Source: Struthio camelus (Eukaryota; Chordata; Aves; Struthioniformes; Struthionidae). Taken from it: a DNA stretch of 64,000 nt. The position numbers and the translations under genes are program-made. Under the pieces are notes generated by a model. It was not told where the DNA came from. It did no database searches and saw nothing but the letters and a program-made list of their open reading frames with translations. Within the stretch, counting starts at the first letter, position 1; every line of letters begins with the position of its first letter. The stretch is from assembly GCF_040807025.1 (NCBI RefSeq), contig NC_090954.1:13719501-13783500 (forward strand), read 5' to 3'. Below are positions 44,554-56,342 of the stretch, piece after piece.

Positions 44554-47500
44554 AGATTGTTTCTGGGCAGTTACCAATGAGAAATAATGCAGCTCTAATA
44601 TAATAAGTAGGTGACGATTTAGGAAATAGGTCTTCCATCTCCAAGAGGGGCCTCAGTTTTCATTCCTGGGGAGGAGAGGGCGCTCCTGAGTGATCCTGGG
44701 CTCTTGGTGCCCCCTCTCCTCTGAGGCAAACCTCCCACTTGCATAATTACCGTGACTCCAGTTGGCTCCCAGCTCTGTGTTGACCTGACCTGACCTGGCC
44801 GTGTTTCTAAGGCTGTGCAGCCTGAAGTCTGTCCACGCGATGCCCCTGGACACACTGCTTTCCCTGTTGAGGTAACTCCAGGAACCCTGGAGAAACCCTG
44901 TGGGAAAAGCCACATGGGCAGCCTGAGGCTTCCAGCACTGACCAGAAAGTGAAGATTCCCCAAAAGTCAAAGAGGGGGAAGGAAAAAGTCACTATCCTGG
45001 TTTATTTTGGTTTGCATTTTAATAGTAGGGTTGCTAACAAGTGGAATCGCCCAACTGCTGCCATGGAAACGGCAGCACTCGGTCCCTAGCTCAGTTTACA
45101 GCCATCTGCAACAGAATAATTGCTGGCCTGTTCGGGTAAAATAACCCGGGGTGGTGAAAAAAGACCCCTAGGGAAAAAGTTCAGAACGTTAGCAGGCCTT
45201 TGGGGGGAGCCTGGCCGAGGGGGGAGTAACACTGAAACGCTACAGGACACGTCTGCCACACCAGGTAATGTGACATACAAATACATGCAATCAAGATCCA
45301 TAGCATCCCACCTGGGTAAGGCATACGGGCAAAGCCTGAGCAGATGAAGCTGGCTCAAACGAGTGTTCGATTCCCAGTGGCTGCAGCACTTTGCGTTCAA
45401 TGATCGTGGACATTCACTCTGGCGGGTTTTTGATTTGTGGGAATACCAAGAGCTACAGGCAAGTAGAGATCTCTGTTTACAAAGAGAAGTGTTTGCTAAT
45501 TGCAATTTACCGTTTGCCAGTGGTTAGATGTCATTCTACTGTCTGAAAAGTATCAGTCTTCCAGCCAGGGCAGAGGCTCAACACTGAGTGGCCTAGCTGA
45601 CCAGATGGGCTCGGGAAGGGGACAGCGTGTCCGCGCCTCGCAGGCTGCCGCTCCTGTAAAGCTCAATTTAGAGTGCTTTGGGAGTGGGAAACGGAGCAAC
45701 GCTGCGCTCCTTGGTTATGAATAGTCTGGCTGAACACACCAGGCCTACGAAGCTCTTAACATGAGGCGCAGGCAGAAGCTCCGTAAGGAGCAGGCATGAG
45801 GCAGCATTTACTGAAGTGGATGGGGAACAGCCCCTGGCATCCCGGACCTGCGAACTGGGCTTGGAATCTGTGAAAAACAAGTCTGTTTCCACTCAGTTGA
45901 CCAACACGAAATAGAGCCAAATGCATGTGAGAAATTGCAGTGAATAACTGCAGCTCACGCTAATCTCCTTGCTGCTTGGGCAGTGCTGGTAAGCATGCAG
46001 TCGCTCTGCTGACAGGATATAACCTTGCTCACTGACCTAAATGCGCTGAGACACAGTGCAATATTGTGTGAGCGTTGCTGAGACTTCACACAGCCGCCAC
46101 GTGGAAAGCCACTGGGGAGTCCTACCAGAGGACGGGTGTCCTTCCCCCTCCAGGCAAAGGCGAGGGTGCGACTTGGCTGCCAATGGGAGGCCTGCCCTGA
46201 CCTCCACCCTTTGGAGGTACTTCAGTACCTTCAGTACTCAGCTCCAGAGACATGAGGATTTCTATACCCTTGTTATCTCTCCTGAAGGCCAGGGAAGGGC
46301 TACTATCTGCCTTTAACAAGAGAGAACGAAGAGGCTAACCACTGACTTTTTAAAAAGGTACTTGGATGTCTCATTCCCACTGGTTTAATAACTTTAAAAA
46401 GCCAGCCTATGTGTCTTGTCTAGATTACAGAAATCATCTACAGCATGACAGACGACTGTGCCCTGGCCTTCCCCATGGGTGGGCCCACCTCTTCTCTCTG
46501 CCTTGCAAAAGGGTTGCTGGAACAGCAGAAGAGAAATTCCCAGTTTTCCAAGGAATGACAGGACACAGAAAAGCTATGGTCATCAGCAGAGCTTTCCCGA
46601 AATGTCTTGGTCCTCTTGTTTTGAGGTTTGGGCTAGAAAACACTGGCTAGTCTTAAACTGGCCATATGAAATCTGGGTGTAATACACAAAGTGGGAAAAG
46701 AAAATAAGATCAGAAGTCAGGAGGTAGAAGCAAAGGCAGGAGGCAGATATCTTCTGAAGGACTAGAAAAAAGGAGCGAAAGGAGAGCAGCTTTCTTGTGA
46801 CTTCATTCTGAAAGCGCGGGGGGTCTTTGCACCCCCTGCTGTAAGCACCAGAATTTGGGTGGGCTGGGAGTCCACGGGGAGAGGAGGGCCCTTGACGGAC
46901 TAGTTCAGAGCTGAGGGCCAGTGCGGGTGCCAGGAGGCCACCTGGCTATCGCTTTTGCTGAGGCAGGCTTTGGCTGGAGCGCGTGGCACCATGGGGCTGG
47001 TGGGGCAATGCTGGCTGTGTGCGGAGGTCTGCGCTCCTCCGTTGTGGGGGGACACAGGGGTCAGTCCAGCAGCACTCCAGGGCAGTGGAGAGGGCAGTGT
47101 AGAAAAGCAGGATGTTTGGTTGGCTGAAAAGCCCATGGAGGAGCTAATTTTTCCTTGCTGGCAGAAAGAGGAGCTCAGACAGCCTCCTGACTTAATTTAG
47201 AGGCCTAACATAAATAGTATGCATGTCATCTCTGCTCCCCACTTAATTGAAGAGCAGTCCCCATAGCAAGGTTCCTGTATCCATATTTAGGCACTAAGTA
47301 AACGATGATGTTTTTCTGAGCGTGGAGCACCTGCACCTCTAGATGAATTTGATATGCCTTGCTGAAAGAAAATTAAATGACTCATTTAAAAGCTTGAATA
47401 ACTTAGAGGTGGTATTGCACACCCAGCTTTGACAGGCTGGGCCTCAAAGATCCCATTAGCTCTTACAGCTCCTATTTAAATTTGTGCTCGTTTGTACCTG

Positions 47501-47596
47501 CATGTGCATTTAAACACCATGCAGCTGAGCTCGCACGCTCATGGTCCTTCCACTCCTCTCCCCCAGCAGCAAGTGCAGAAGGCACTTGGGTACTAG

Positions 47597-47678
47597 AGGA
47601 CCCTGCTTGAGCAGGGGGGTTGGACTAGATGATCTCCAGAGGTCCCTTCCAACCTCAACGATTCTGTGATTCTGTGAA
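47597..47678 (+). repeat. CR1 retroposon 3' end
   Basis: TTGGACTAGATGATCTCCAG, then GGTCCCTTCCAACCTCAACG, then ATTCTGTGATTCTGTGA is the characteristic 3' terminus of chicken-repeat-1 LINEs, including the short octamer repeats at the very end. Only the last 80 or so bases remain, the usual 5'-truncated form. It is the clearest evidence that the window is sauropsid, and probably avian. Confidence 0.93.
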
Positions 47679-49869
47679 GGCTCAATGGACCCTGCCGGAC
47701 ACGGCTGGCATTCATTCCTGTGAACCGCCTAATGAAACCCAGCCACTTCTGCTGTCCCTCTGTTTTGTGCTCGCTTTCCTCTGAGATCCCTGCCATTGCA
47801 CTTTACATGTGTGAACATTTAGCAGAAAGATTTTGAAGCTTCTAGACTCAAAGGCCAGATGAAAAGACATTTGCTTTCTGAGAGAATACACAGTGGGACC
47901 CTGATTGTAAACGTTACATTCATCTGAGCAAAGAAGAGAAAAATTACTTGGCTTTAATTTACTTCATCTCCAAAAATATTTAATGAAAGAGGGAAAATAA
48001 GTGAAGGGGTTTTTTCTGAGAGCAGAAAGAGAGGTAAAATTAATCATATCAATAATCCATGATGAATGATTCACTCAGCTCTTTTATTCACAGTTGCACA
48101 GAGTTATCCTTATTCACTCAGAGACGCAGCACTCGTGGAAAAATATACAGACTCATATGCATATAAATTATGAAGCCCAGAGCAGGCTCCTACGCAGCCA
48201 GGGTTACAGCTCCAGTACAGTTCTTGTATTATACACAGTCGTACGGACATGAGCATTTGCTGCTAAGGAGCCTCAGAACTATTAGGAATTTCATGAAATT
48301 TCTAAACAGATGCATGCTATGGCTTGGCCACTTGTTGCTTGCATTTTCATGGCAAGCTCATCGATGCTGCTTGAGTTGGTAGGAGTAAGGGAGGAGGGCT
48401 GTGTAACCCACCCTTGTGGTAGCCACAGAGGGGAGACTTATTGAAAGGGCTAAAGAGACTCTTCTGCACTGTTAGCACTGCCTGATGCTGTGTCCAAAGC
48501 ACTTTGTGCTGCGGTGGGAGGAGGTCGCACTGTTCACGGCAGTCCTTGCCCCCTTCTCTCAACTTCATGCAGCATGGCCCTCCACATTGAGTGTTCTCTC
48601 TTTTGCCAGTTTTACACCAGAATCACTTCTCTGGCTTCAGTTGTGTGGTCCCAGCCTCCCGACAGTAGCATCCAGTGCCTTCTGCAATGGGAAAAGACAA
48701 ACACTCGAACCCCCAACAAGGCTGCAAGACCAGGAAGCTGGCTCCCTTCAACATCATAGAGAGAGAGGAAGGCAGGAGGCTAGCTATATTTTTGCCTTCC
48801 CAGACAGGTCTCTTTTCTCTAAAACTTCTCTGTGAGAGAAAAGAGCCAAAGCAAACTGTAAATTTTTCATTAGAAATAGAATAGGTAAAAGAGAATGATG
48901 AAAGCTTCTGTCCCCCTTCTGTGGCCTGAGGAAAAAGAGTTGAGACCGCTCAGCACTTTGAGATCCTCTCCCAGGAGGAGCCAGAGGAAATGCCACGTGG
49001 TGCCAAGGAGCAGAGGGCACAAACCCTCTTGTCCCTCGCGCTGCAGGAGGTGGGAGGAACTCTTTCTCCACCTCTCACAGCTCTGGCCTGGGGAGCACCA
49101 TGATGTAGCTTTGCCATTAACTGTGGTCTCATCTGCAGCATCTTGTCCTTTCAACAGCTCCTACCCCTTCTACTGAAGGGAGCTGGATGTGCACGTTTGA
49201 GAGGAAAACCCAGAATGGACACAGAGCCAGAACTCTCCTGAAACGGTGGCTGACCACCTCCTTGCAGACGTGCTGCCAGTAACGTGACAGAGCAATGCCA
49301 GCCCGTGAAAATGAACCCTCAGGGATAGACATGGCTTTCCTGGAGGCAAGAGAAGGAGGCAACTAAAGAGGACTGCAGCCCCACCATAGGTCCTGCCTGG
49401 TACCTTCGTTAGCGGTGCTACATCAGTACAGGTGCTTGTCCAGTCGAAGATACCCATGTCTGCTCAGGCTGAGGATATTTTATTATCAGCTATCATGTTA
49501 CTCTCCCTCGTCCTTAAATTTCTGATGGATTGTTTAGTAGTTTCCAGTTCATAGATTGTAAATGGGGAATTTGTCTCAAAAATAAATTGTCTCCCATAAA
49601 AAAGAAAGACAAACTTGTCCCTTGATATCAGCCTTACTTAATATTCTGTCTCGCCTGACTGGAACCAGGAAAGGGGTAGTTGATCTTATATATCTCTGGC
49701 CATTTATAAGTTGGGGTTGTGTAGTTAGTGGAGAGACCGTTTTTTCCAAAGCACAGCTCAATCCGTTTATACTAGAGGGGAGGTCCCATTCTCTGGAGAG
49801 CCCCCTCTCCCCAGGGGATGGCAGAGGCAGCCCACCAGGCCCTACAACAGCTTTGCCACCAACTCTCTA

Positions 49870-49975
49870 GCTTATGCCTTGCTTTGGTGTCTTCATTGGC
49901 CCTAAGATAATAAATACCTCCCAGAATCACTGTGAGAGTACATTTTAATATTTATAAAATAATTTTGAGACCCCC
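49870..49975 (+). repeat. MIR-like or tRNA-SINE 3' relic
   Basis: GTGTCTTCATTGGCCCTAAG, then ATAATAAATACCTCCCAGAA, then CACTGTGAGAGTACATTTTAATA and TTTTGAGACCC keep the order of the MIR tail ('tttcctcatctgtaaa ... ataataatacctacctcacagggttgttgtgaggattaaatga ... tttgaga'). Weakly conserved. Confidence 0.45.
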
Positions 49976-52406
49976 AGATGAAGCCTTAAGTAGCAAAGTC
50001 TGTACTATGAATAGTCACTGTTACACAGTTGAAAATGAATGCAAACGTTTTCCTTTAAAGCTAAAAGTTATACTGCCTTACACTGGATTTTAGATTTGTA
50101 TTTCTATGTAGTGTTGTAAAAAAAGTATGATGAACAAATCACCTCAGCAAGATGTTCCTCATCTTGGCAAAAGCTGGATTAGCACGATGGTGAAGAGTAA
50201 GGTAACTAGGCATTCTCCTAATCTACAACAAAGCAATTAACACATGCATACCCACACAGGCACAAAGCTCAAATACACATGAGGTAAGCACATACCACAT
50301 ATAGGATAGCTGGTCTGAAGTAAACAGAGCAAAAAAACGCTGCATTGAACTGAATTCCACAAGGAAAAGTAACACTGCAGTTGTAAAAGAAAGAAACATG
50401 ACTCCTTTAAAGCATCATTTGAACAGCAGGAATGTATCTTAGTTCATTCTAAAGCAAACAGATGAGAGCACTATAACACACCTGGAAGGGATACTGGAAA
50501 TGGGAGAGTTATTGAGAACTCTGAGTGTCTTGTGTCCACCACAGCAACTATATTCAGACAGGGAAGCTGACTTGTTGAGTGGAAAGTTACTCTTTCCATA
50601 GCGACTGGATCAATCTGATGAACCCATTAGATCATGCAGTCTATTGAAACTGCTACAACTCAATGCCCCAGTAAAGTTGCTCTTGTGTTTCTGGTTGCAT
50701 TCAGCTACCCAGTCAGCACCAGCTCTCTTTTGTATTGCAATTTATGTCTATATGAAAACCTGAACTCATTCTCAGGTTATAGAACATGGTGGTAACCAGC
50801 TGTAAAGGTCTTCAGCTTGCTTAAAATCTAAGATCAGGTCTTGAAATTCAGCTGCTGGAAATGTTGGCCCAGCACTTGCAGTGGGGATCTTGACACTCTT
50901 CCTTGGGCTATGAGGACATAAGAAGAGCAGAGGCTCTTGGTTCATGTGAAAGTCATCTGCTCTGCTGCTTCCTTTCCCTTGCGCAGAGCCATGACCCCTC
51001 TAACACCAGGGAGAGATGATGTAGGAGCTGACATTACCAGGGAAGGGAGGCTGGTCCAGAGGCCTTCTCCTGGATGAAATCAAGCCATGGGAAGCAGAGG
51101 AGAATGGGATGAAGGCTTTAACTTATCTTCTGTGCTGGACCAGGGTTATGGAAGAAATATTCACAAACTTTAATTCACTATCAATAGGCAGTGGAGTTTA
51201 CACATGGTTAATATAGTAAAAACCATTTTTTTCTAGCCCCAGAGCCTGGACCTAGCCAATCTGCCTTTCTCAGATAGCGCATCAAAATGATTTGCAAATA
51301 GTAAGATTTCATTCCAAGTGAACCCATTTTCTGCCTCAGGCTGTTTTTTTCTGAAGTCCTGCTGTTTTAAGATACTTCCTATAAGTTGATATCTTCCACT
51401 TTTAAAAGGCCATTGGAAAGTCTGGTCAGCATCCTGCTGTGGGGACATAAGGGGAAAGAGGTTGACTGCTAACACCAAGATGTTGCTCGCTATCCAAAAA
51501 GGTTTAAATCATGATTAGTTGGAAGATCTGGAGGCATATTTCTGGTCCTTGACCCCATTTCAGGTTAGGTGTTGGAGTCTGATCAGTTATAGGCCCCATC
51601 TGTTTAGAAATCACGAGTGTAATCTGTCCCAGGATGCGCCCTTCTTCTTTTTGATCACTTCAGTTTTGAATCACTTCCCTTCTTATTTCAGGCTCAGCAC
51701 TTGATCAAGAGTCCAGAAACCTGCATGGAAATGATGTAGCATTCATAGAGCTCCCTGGACTAAATAATGGATCATGTAAAGAAAGGAGGTGGTGACAACA
51801 GTGAGAGAGAATTCCAGTTTAGGAAGAGATAGTCTCATATTAGCTGGTAAATCAGAGGTAGACCCAAATTTTCCTGGTGGTTCACCTCCTTACAATAGCC
51901 TCCCTCTCAGAATCACCAGGATCCACACCACCAAGAAATCTGAGATGTTCAACTTCCAGATCTGGACTTTCCCTCTTAGGTCTGGATCCTAACAGATGCA
52001 GTGGCCCAGAAGCAGTGCTCACCTCAGAAGTAACCTGCAAGTGACAGAGCAGGGGAGCTCGCATTTAAATTGGAATAAAAAGAAGGAAGAAGTTCTTCCT
52101 TAGCAGAGTAGGACTACCTGATCTACGCAGGTGTAATCTTAAGAAACATAATTTATTTAGGCTTTCTTTTTAATAAAATCCGTCCCACACTACTAGGCAG
52201 AGGAGACCATGCTGTGTTCAAAGGGAACATGCCGTGCACTCCACAAAGTGTCTCGGCTGAGTTGGTTTTATCTCTCTCTGTCTATCTTACATCAGTGCTT
52301 CAAACCAAAGCCAGTAATCTAAAGCAGCTACAGAGTTACTACTGCAGGAGCAAAGACAGTGAATTTCACTGCATAGTGACTGCGATTCAGTTCGGATGAG
52401 TCAGAT

Positions 52407-52486
52407 TTTTTTTTTCTTTCGGCTAGATCTTTGGCTTCATTATTGTTACAGAAGGAAAAAAGAAGGAAGAAAAAAAAAGAAAAAGC
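52407..52486. repeat. Low-complexity T-tract and opposing purine tract
   Basis: A T-rich run with CTTTC at 52405-52420 is followed 30 bases later by a purine run of GAAGGAAAAAAGAAGGAAGA type (52451-52486). The two can pair to form an imperfect fold-back. Confidence 0.6.
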
Positions 52487-55389
52487 CATTACTTTCTCTC
52501 CCTCTATAATCCTTCCCAATTTTTCCTTCTAAAAATTTAATTAAATCTTCACAGGCATCCTATTCAGGCTGAACAAACCCCTTGATAATCCTGGGGAGGA
52601 TCTGCGTTAAAAGGAGGTGTGATGTAATATGACCAAAGTGATGACAGCATTAGGATGCATCCCGACCTTGGGGTTCCCTTTGGCTTCGGAAATACCCAGT
52701 GATAAAAGGGTCTTGCATTCTGCCTCCTTCATGTACCCAAATGCATTCCCCACTCATGCTTTGCACCTGGTAAAGCAAAGAGAGTGCCAGGATCCTAAGA
52801 CCACTGTTGCAGAGGAACAGCAGTTGCATGCAACTTGCCTCTGCTTAGGGACCATTTACATACAGGTATCTTTACCCAAGGGGATCGTCATGTTCAAGTT
52901 TCTGCGAATGGCCAGTCCTGACACCGTTGGGTTTCCAAGAAAGATCCACCCTTCCCACTCTGCAGACAGTAAACACTTTGCTGCCCTAGGTGATCTAGTT
53001 TTGCCTGGAGAGAGAGGTGGCTCTGTACATAGCTGACCCTTGCTGTGCGGAATATTACTCTCCTCCAAATATGGGCAAAGCAGGTACACCAAAAGGTCCG
53101 TCAGAAGGTAAGGAATAGGGTAACATAGACAGAACAACCAGGATCCACAGCTCGTGTGATGGAGGGGTGCAGCCTGCGGTCACCCTTTAAACAGAGGAGT
53201 TGCCCCTGTACTGCAGCAGAATATGGACTAACTGCTGTGGGGAAAACACAGTCCATGACTGACTCGAACCACTACGGCTGGGGAGTTTGAGCCCTAAAGC
53301 ATCAAGCAGCAAGAACTGACCTTCTCACTTCAAGGCTGTGACTTCTGATGTTCAGATCTCCAAAGAGCATTTCTCTAACACTGCTGCAGAGACAGCAACA
53401 GTGGGACAAGAGGTTTGAGGGAGTTTGCTGCTGCAGCACCACCAGAAAGAGTCATTCAATTCTCTTCTCCATCACTCCCTACCTTGGTGGATGTGTTTTA
53501 TTCCTGCTCCAGGGTGCTGCCTTTGATCCGGTAAAGCATTTAAACACCTGCTAAGCGTGCACATAAAGCCACCTGACTTCAGTTTGCCTGCTCATGTGCA
53601 AACCGAAGTAGGTGGTTAGCTCAGGGCTCCATGCTCTGATGTTTTCCCTTTTATTCTGTCAGGTTTATTCTTATTCTTATCAGGCTGCTGTTAGAGATTC
53701 TGACTCAGAACAACTATGAAGGCAAGTGAGTGGCTGCTCTGAGGACTAAGATTTTGCCAGGAAGAGCTACAACTGTTTGTTCCCGTGAACAGAGATCAAG
53801 CCAAATAAATATTGATTTAGCATTAAAGCCTGAGGCTGTAATAATGAGTGGTCCAGAAAGCTCACGCTACTGCTATGGGGAAGAGAATAGAGGCAAAACA
53901 AATTTGTTTCATGAATGCTTTAACTTTCATTTCAAAGTGACGCTTCTCAGCCCCATCTAGACCAACCTGATTCAGTCTGTGCTTGGTGGTGCAACTGAGA
54001 GAATCCAAACTATGAAAAAGCGTTTCTTCATGGATTTAATCCCAGGTTTACTTTTCTTAATGTTATTCCTAATCTGTCTTGCAGTAACTATAGTGATGAA
54101 GAAATGCATGCGACAAACAAGATGCCTGGCATCTCTGTAAGGCATGTTTTCATGCAATGGTCTTGTCAGAACTGAAAATGCCGCCAAATTTTCAGAGAAG
54201 GCAGTTGAAAGATCTCAGCCAAAGAAACTCAGATCTTTAAAAAATGTGTCCTATTACAAACAAGTTGATAATAAATTGAGTTTAATATCCACTCAGCTTT
54301 TGAAATCTTATATATCTTTTCAACTAGCAACATATATTGGGTTCCTCCTGCACCTTCAAAGAGATCCTTTTTCCAGGTGGAAGCACTTAAATCATGATTA
54401 AAGGACATGAAATGGATAGCTACAAATCAAATGACTTTCCTGAACTTGTGTGTACAGCTCTGGGTCATCCTGTCCCAGGGTAGCTCTACTGGTGGCATCC
54501 GGCAGGGTGACCCACAAAGCCCAGGAGGCGCTACGTGAGCACAGCAGCCTGCCTAAACTGATGTCATGAATCTCACTCAACTGATCCAGCATCTTGGAGC
54601 CAGATCTGCTGATACTTGTGGCCAAAAGAAGTAGCATCAGTCAAAGGGCTGCCCCGGGGAGTGGGTCACTTTTTGTGAATTGTCCACATTAGCAGTGGCT
54701 GTTGTGTATAGTGTGGAGCCCATATAGTTAGGCAGAGATTCCAGCCTCATGCAGACCCAGAGGTACTTTCTGGTGATGGAAGGAAGCCAGCTAGACTCTG
54801 GAGCTGAGCGCTGGCAGTTGGCAAAATCTCTCTGCATTTTCAGAAGCAGGTCTGGTCAGAAATCCTCCCTGCAGCTATCAGTACTGAGCCTCAGGGCAAG
54901 ATGTTTACAGGCACTTTTCAAAGAAGAAACTGCACAAAGCACTGCTGCTTGAAACCCTTGTTTAAAAAAAAAAATAAAACCACAGAATTAAGATCCAGAT
55001 GTGGAAGACCTGCATACCTGAAGATGGAGTTGCTCAGATTCTGCTTTTATGCTCAGTCCATTATTGCAGTAGGTATTTTAAAAATTCAGATGATGAGTTG
55101 GATCCTGGTTTCCACCTCTGGCAAGACCAAAGGTTTCATGGGTTACAGGGCCAGATTTTCAGCTGCCAAAGCTCTAATAATGTCAAAGGAGCAGGGCTGA
55201 CACTACAAGCAGAAAACGTGTTCCCAACAGTTTACTGGGCTCTGTTTCACTCATCCCATTTTCTTGCACAAAAAAAAACCCCATTGAAACTGGCTTTCAA
55301 AAGCCAGGAGACAGGGAAACACCTCGAAGTCTTGGTGGGGATCGAGGGAGATTAGCTCTACCTAGAGCGTTCAGAAAAAAAGTTGGGGG

Positions 55390-56265
55390 ACATTGGGCGG
55401 CAGAGCAGTCCAGGAGGCGTCTGAAGGGAGAAGAGCGGGGTTGCGTGTGCGAGGGGGCACAGAGGCAGCCCCCGCCGGGGAGGGCAGCTCGGACACGGAC
55501 CGTCCAGGCCGCACGCGGGAGCGACGGGCCCCAAGTTTCCGCGCGGGGCTGGGGAGCCGCGGCGGGGCCGGGGCAGCGCCTCTCCCCGCGGGGGCAGCGG
55601 CGCCCAGCCGGGGCGCGGGCCGTGGGGCGCGGGGCGGGCAGCCGCGCGGGGCGGGGCGGCGGCGGGGCGGGCGGTCCCTGCGGCGGCGGCCGCGGCCGCG
55701 GAGCGGCGGGGCCGGCGGAGCCCGCTCTGCGCTGCCGCCGCGCGCCTCGGCAGGCAGCGCTTTGCAGCCCGTGGGCTGCCGGGCGCAGAGCGCCGGTGCC
55801 CCGCGCCGCTCCGCGCCCTTCCGCGCCGCACGGAGCCCGGCCCGGGCGGCCCCTTGGCCGCGCCGCCGCTCGCCAGCCCGGCTCGGCTCTGCCCCGCCGC
55901 CGCCGCCGGGATGAGGAGGCGCGCCTAGGGAGCCGCGCCATGCGCCGCCGGCGCGGGGCTCTCGCACGGCCATGGTAAGGCAGCGGGGACCCCGCGCCGC
56001 GCCGCCGTCGGGGCCGCGGCCGGGAGGCGGCGGGAGCCGCGGGGTGGCGGCGCGGGGCCGCGGCCGTCCCGGCCGGGAGCGGGAGGGCTGCCCCGGGCGG
56101 GGGGCGCGCAGCCGGCGGAGCGCGGCGCGGGGCGGCCGCGGGAGCCCCGCCGGCAGCCGCGGCCCCTGCGCCGCGGAGGTGCTGGGGGCGTCCCGCCGAG
56201 CTTCCCGACGGCGGGGTCGTTCTTGCTGCGCGGCGAACGCCGAGGGGGGAGCCGATCTCACTGGG
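55390..56265 (+). promoter_or_regulatory. CpG-island promoter of an unidentified gene
   Basis: About 875 bases of extreme GC and CpG density with tandem GGGGCGGG Sp1-type boxes near 55645-55675, ending abruptly at AT-rich DNA after 56265. A strong splice donor on the + strand at 55975 inside the island points to rightward transcription. The long frames on both strands (up to 296 codons) are arginine/alanine/proline-rich by-products of composition. The downstream gene lies beyond the window, so no name is given. Confidence 0.8.
55911..55979 (+). other. End of a probable first exon: short uORF, ATG and splice donor
   Basis: A five-codon upstream frame (ATGAGGAGGCGCGCCTAG) starts at 55911. A second ATG at 55940 and a third at 55972 follow, both with G at -3. 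The last is followed directly by GTAAGG, so the exon would end exactly at that ATG (55974). Translation could start at 55972 with the body of the protein in the next exon, or at 55940 with an Arg-rich N-terminus (MRRRRGALARP) crossing the junction in phase 2. Unspliced, the 55940 frame would stop at TAA just inside the intron. The next exon is outside the window. Confidence 0.45.
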
Positions 56266-56316
56266 CTTGGCTTTGTTTTATATAGTATTAATACTGTTTA
56301 TTTTACTGGCGACGAC

Positions 56317-56342
56317 TTTTTTTTTTTTTTTTTTTTTTTTTT
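56317..56342 (-). repeat. 26-base T run
   Basis: An uninterrupted T homopolymer just outside the CpG island, followed by AGAACGG. Read on the - strand it is a poly(A), but no retroposed gene or SINE body was found next to it. Confidence 0.8.

Larger units (their letters stand above)
30976..55389. other. 24-kb interval without a recognisable gene
   Basis: No open frame resembles a known protein and no convincing chain of exons was found on either strand. Visible content is repeats and low-complexity tracts (listed separately) and a GC-rich block at 41930-42840. In human, TIGD6 and HMGXB3 follow SLC26A2, but neither is seen here. Regulatory elements for the flanking genes or a non-coding transcript could be present but cannot be read from sequence alone. 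Confidence 0.55.

Noticed and set aside
44405-44644. Lysine/arginine-rich 79-codon frame on the - strand
   Set aside because: It is the translation of the polypyrimidine tract read in reverse, not a protein.
53608-53640. GTGGTTAGCTCAGGGCTCC, resembling a tRNA A-box
   Set aside because: No B-box or cloverleaf arms follow at the right distance. Chance similarity.
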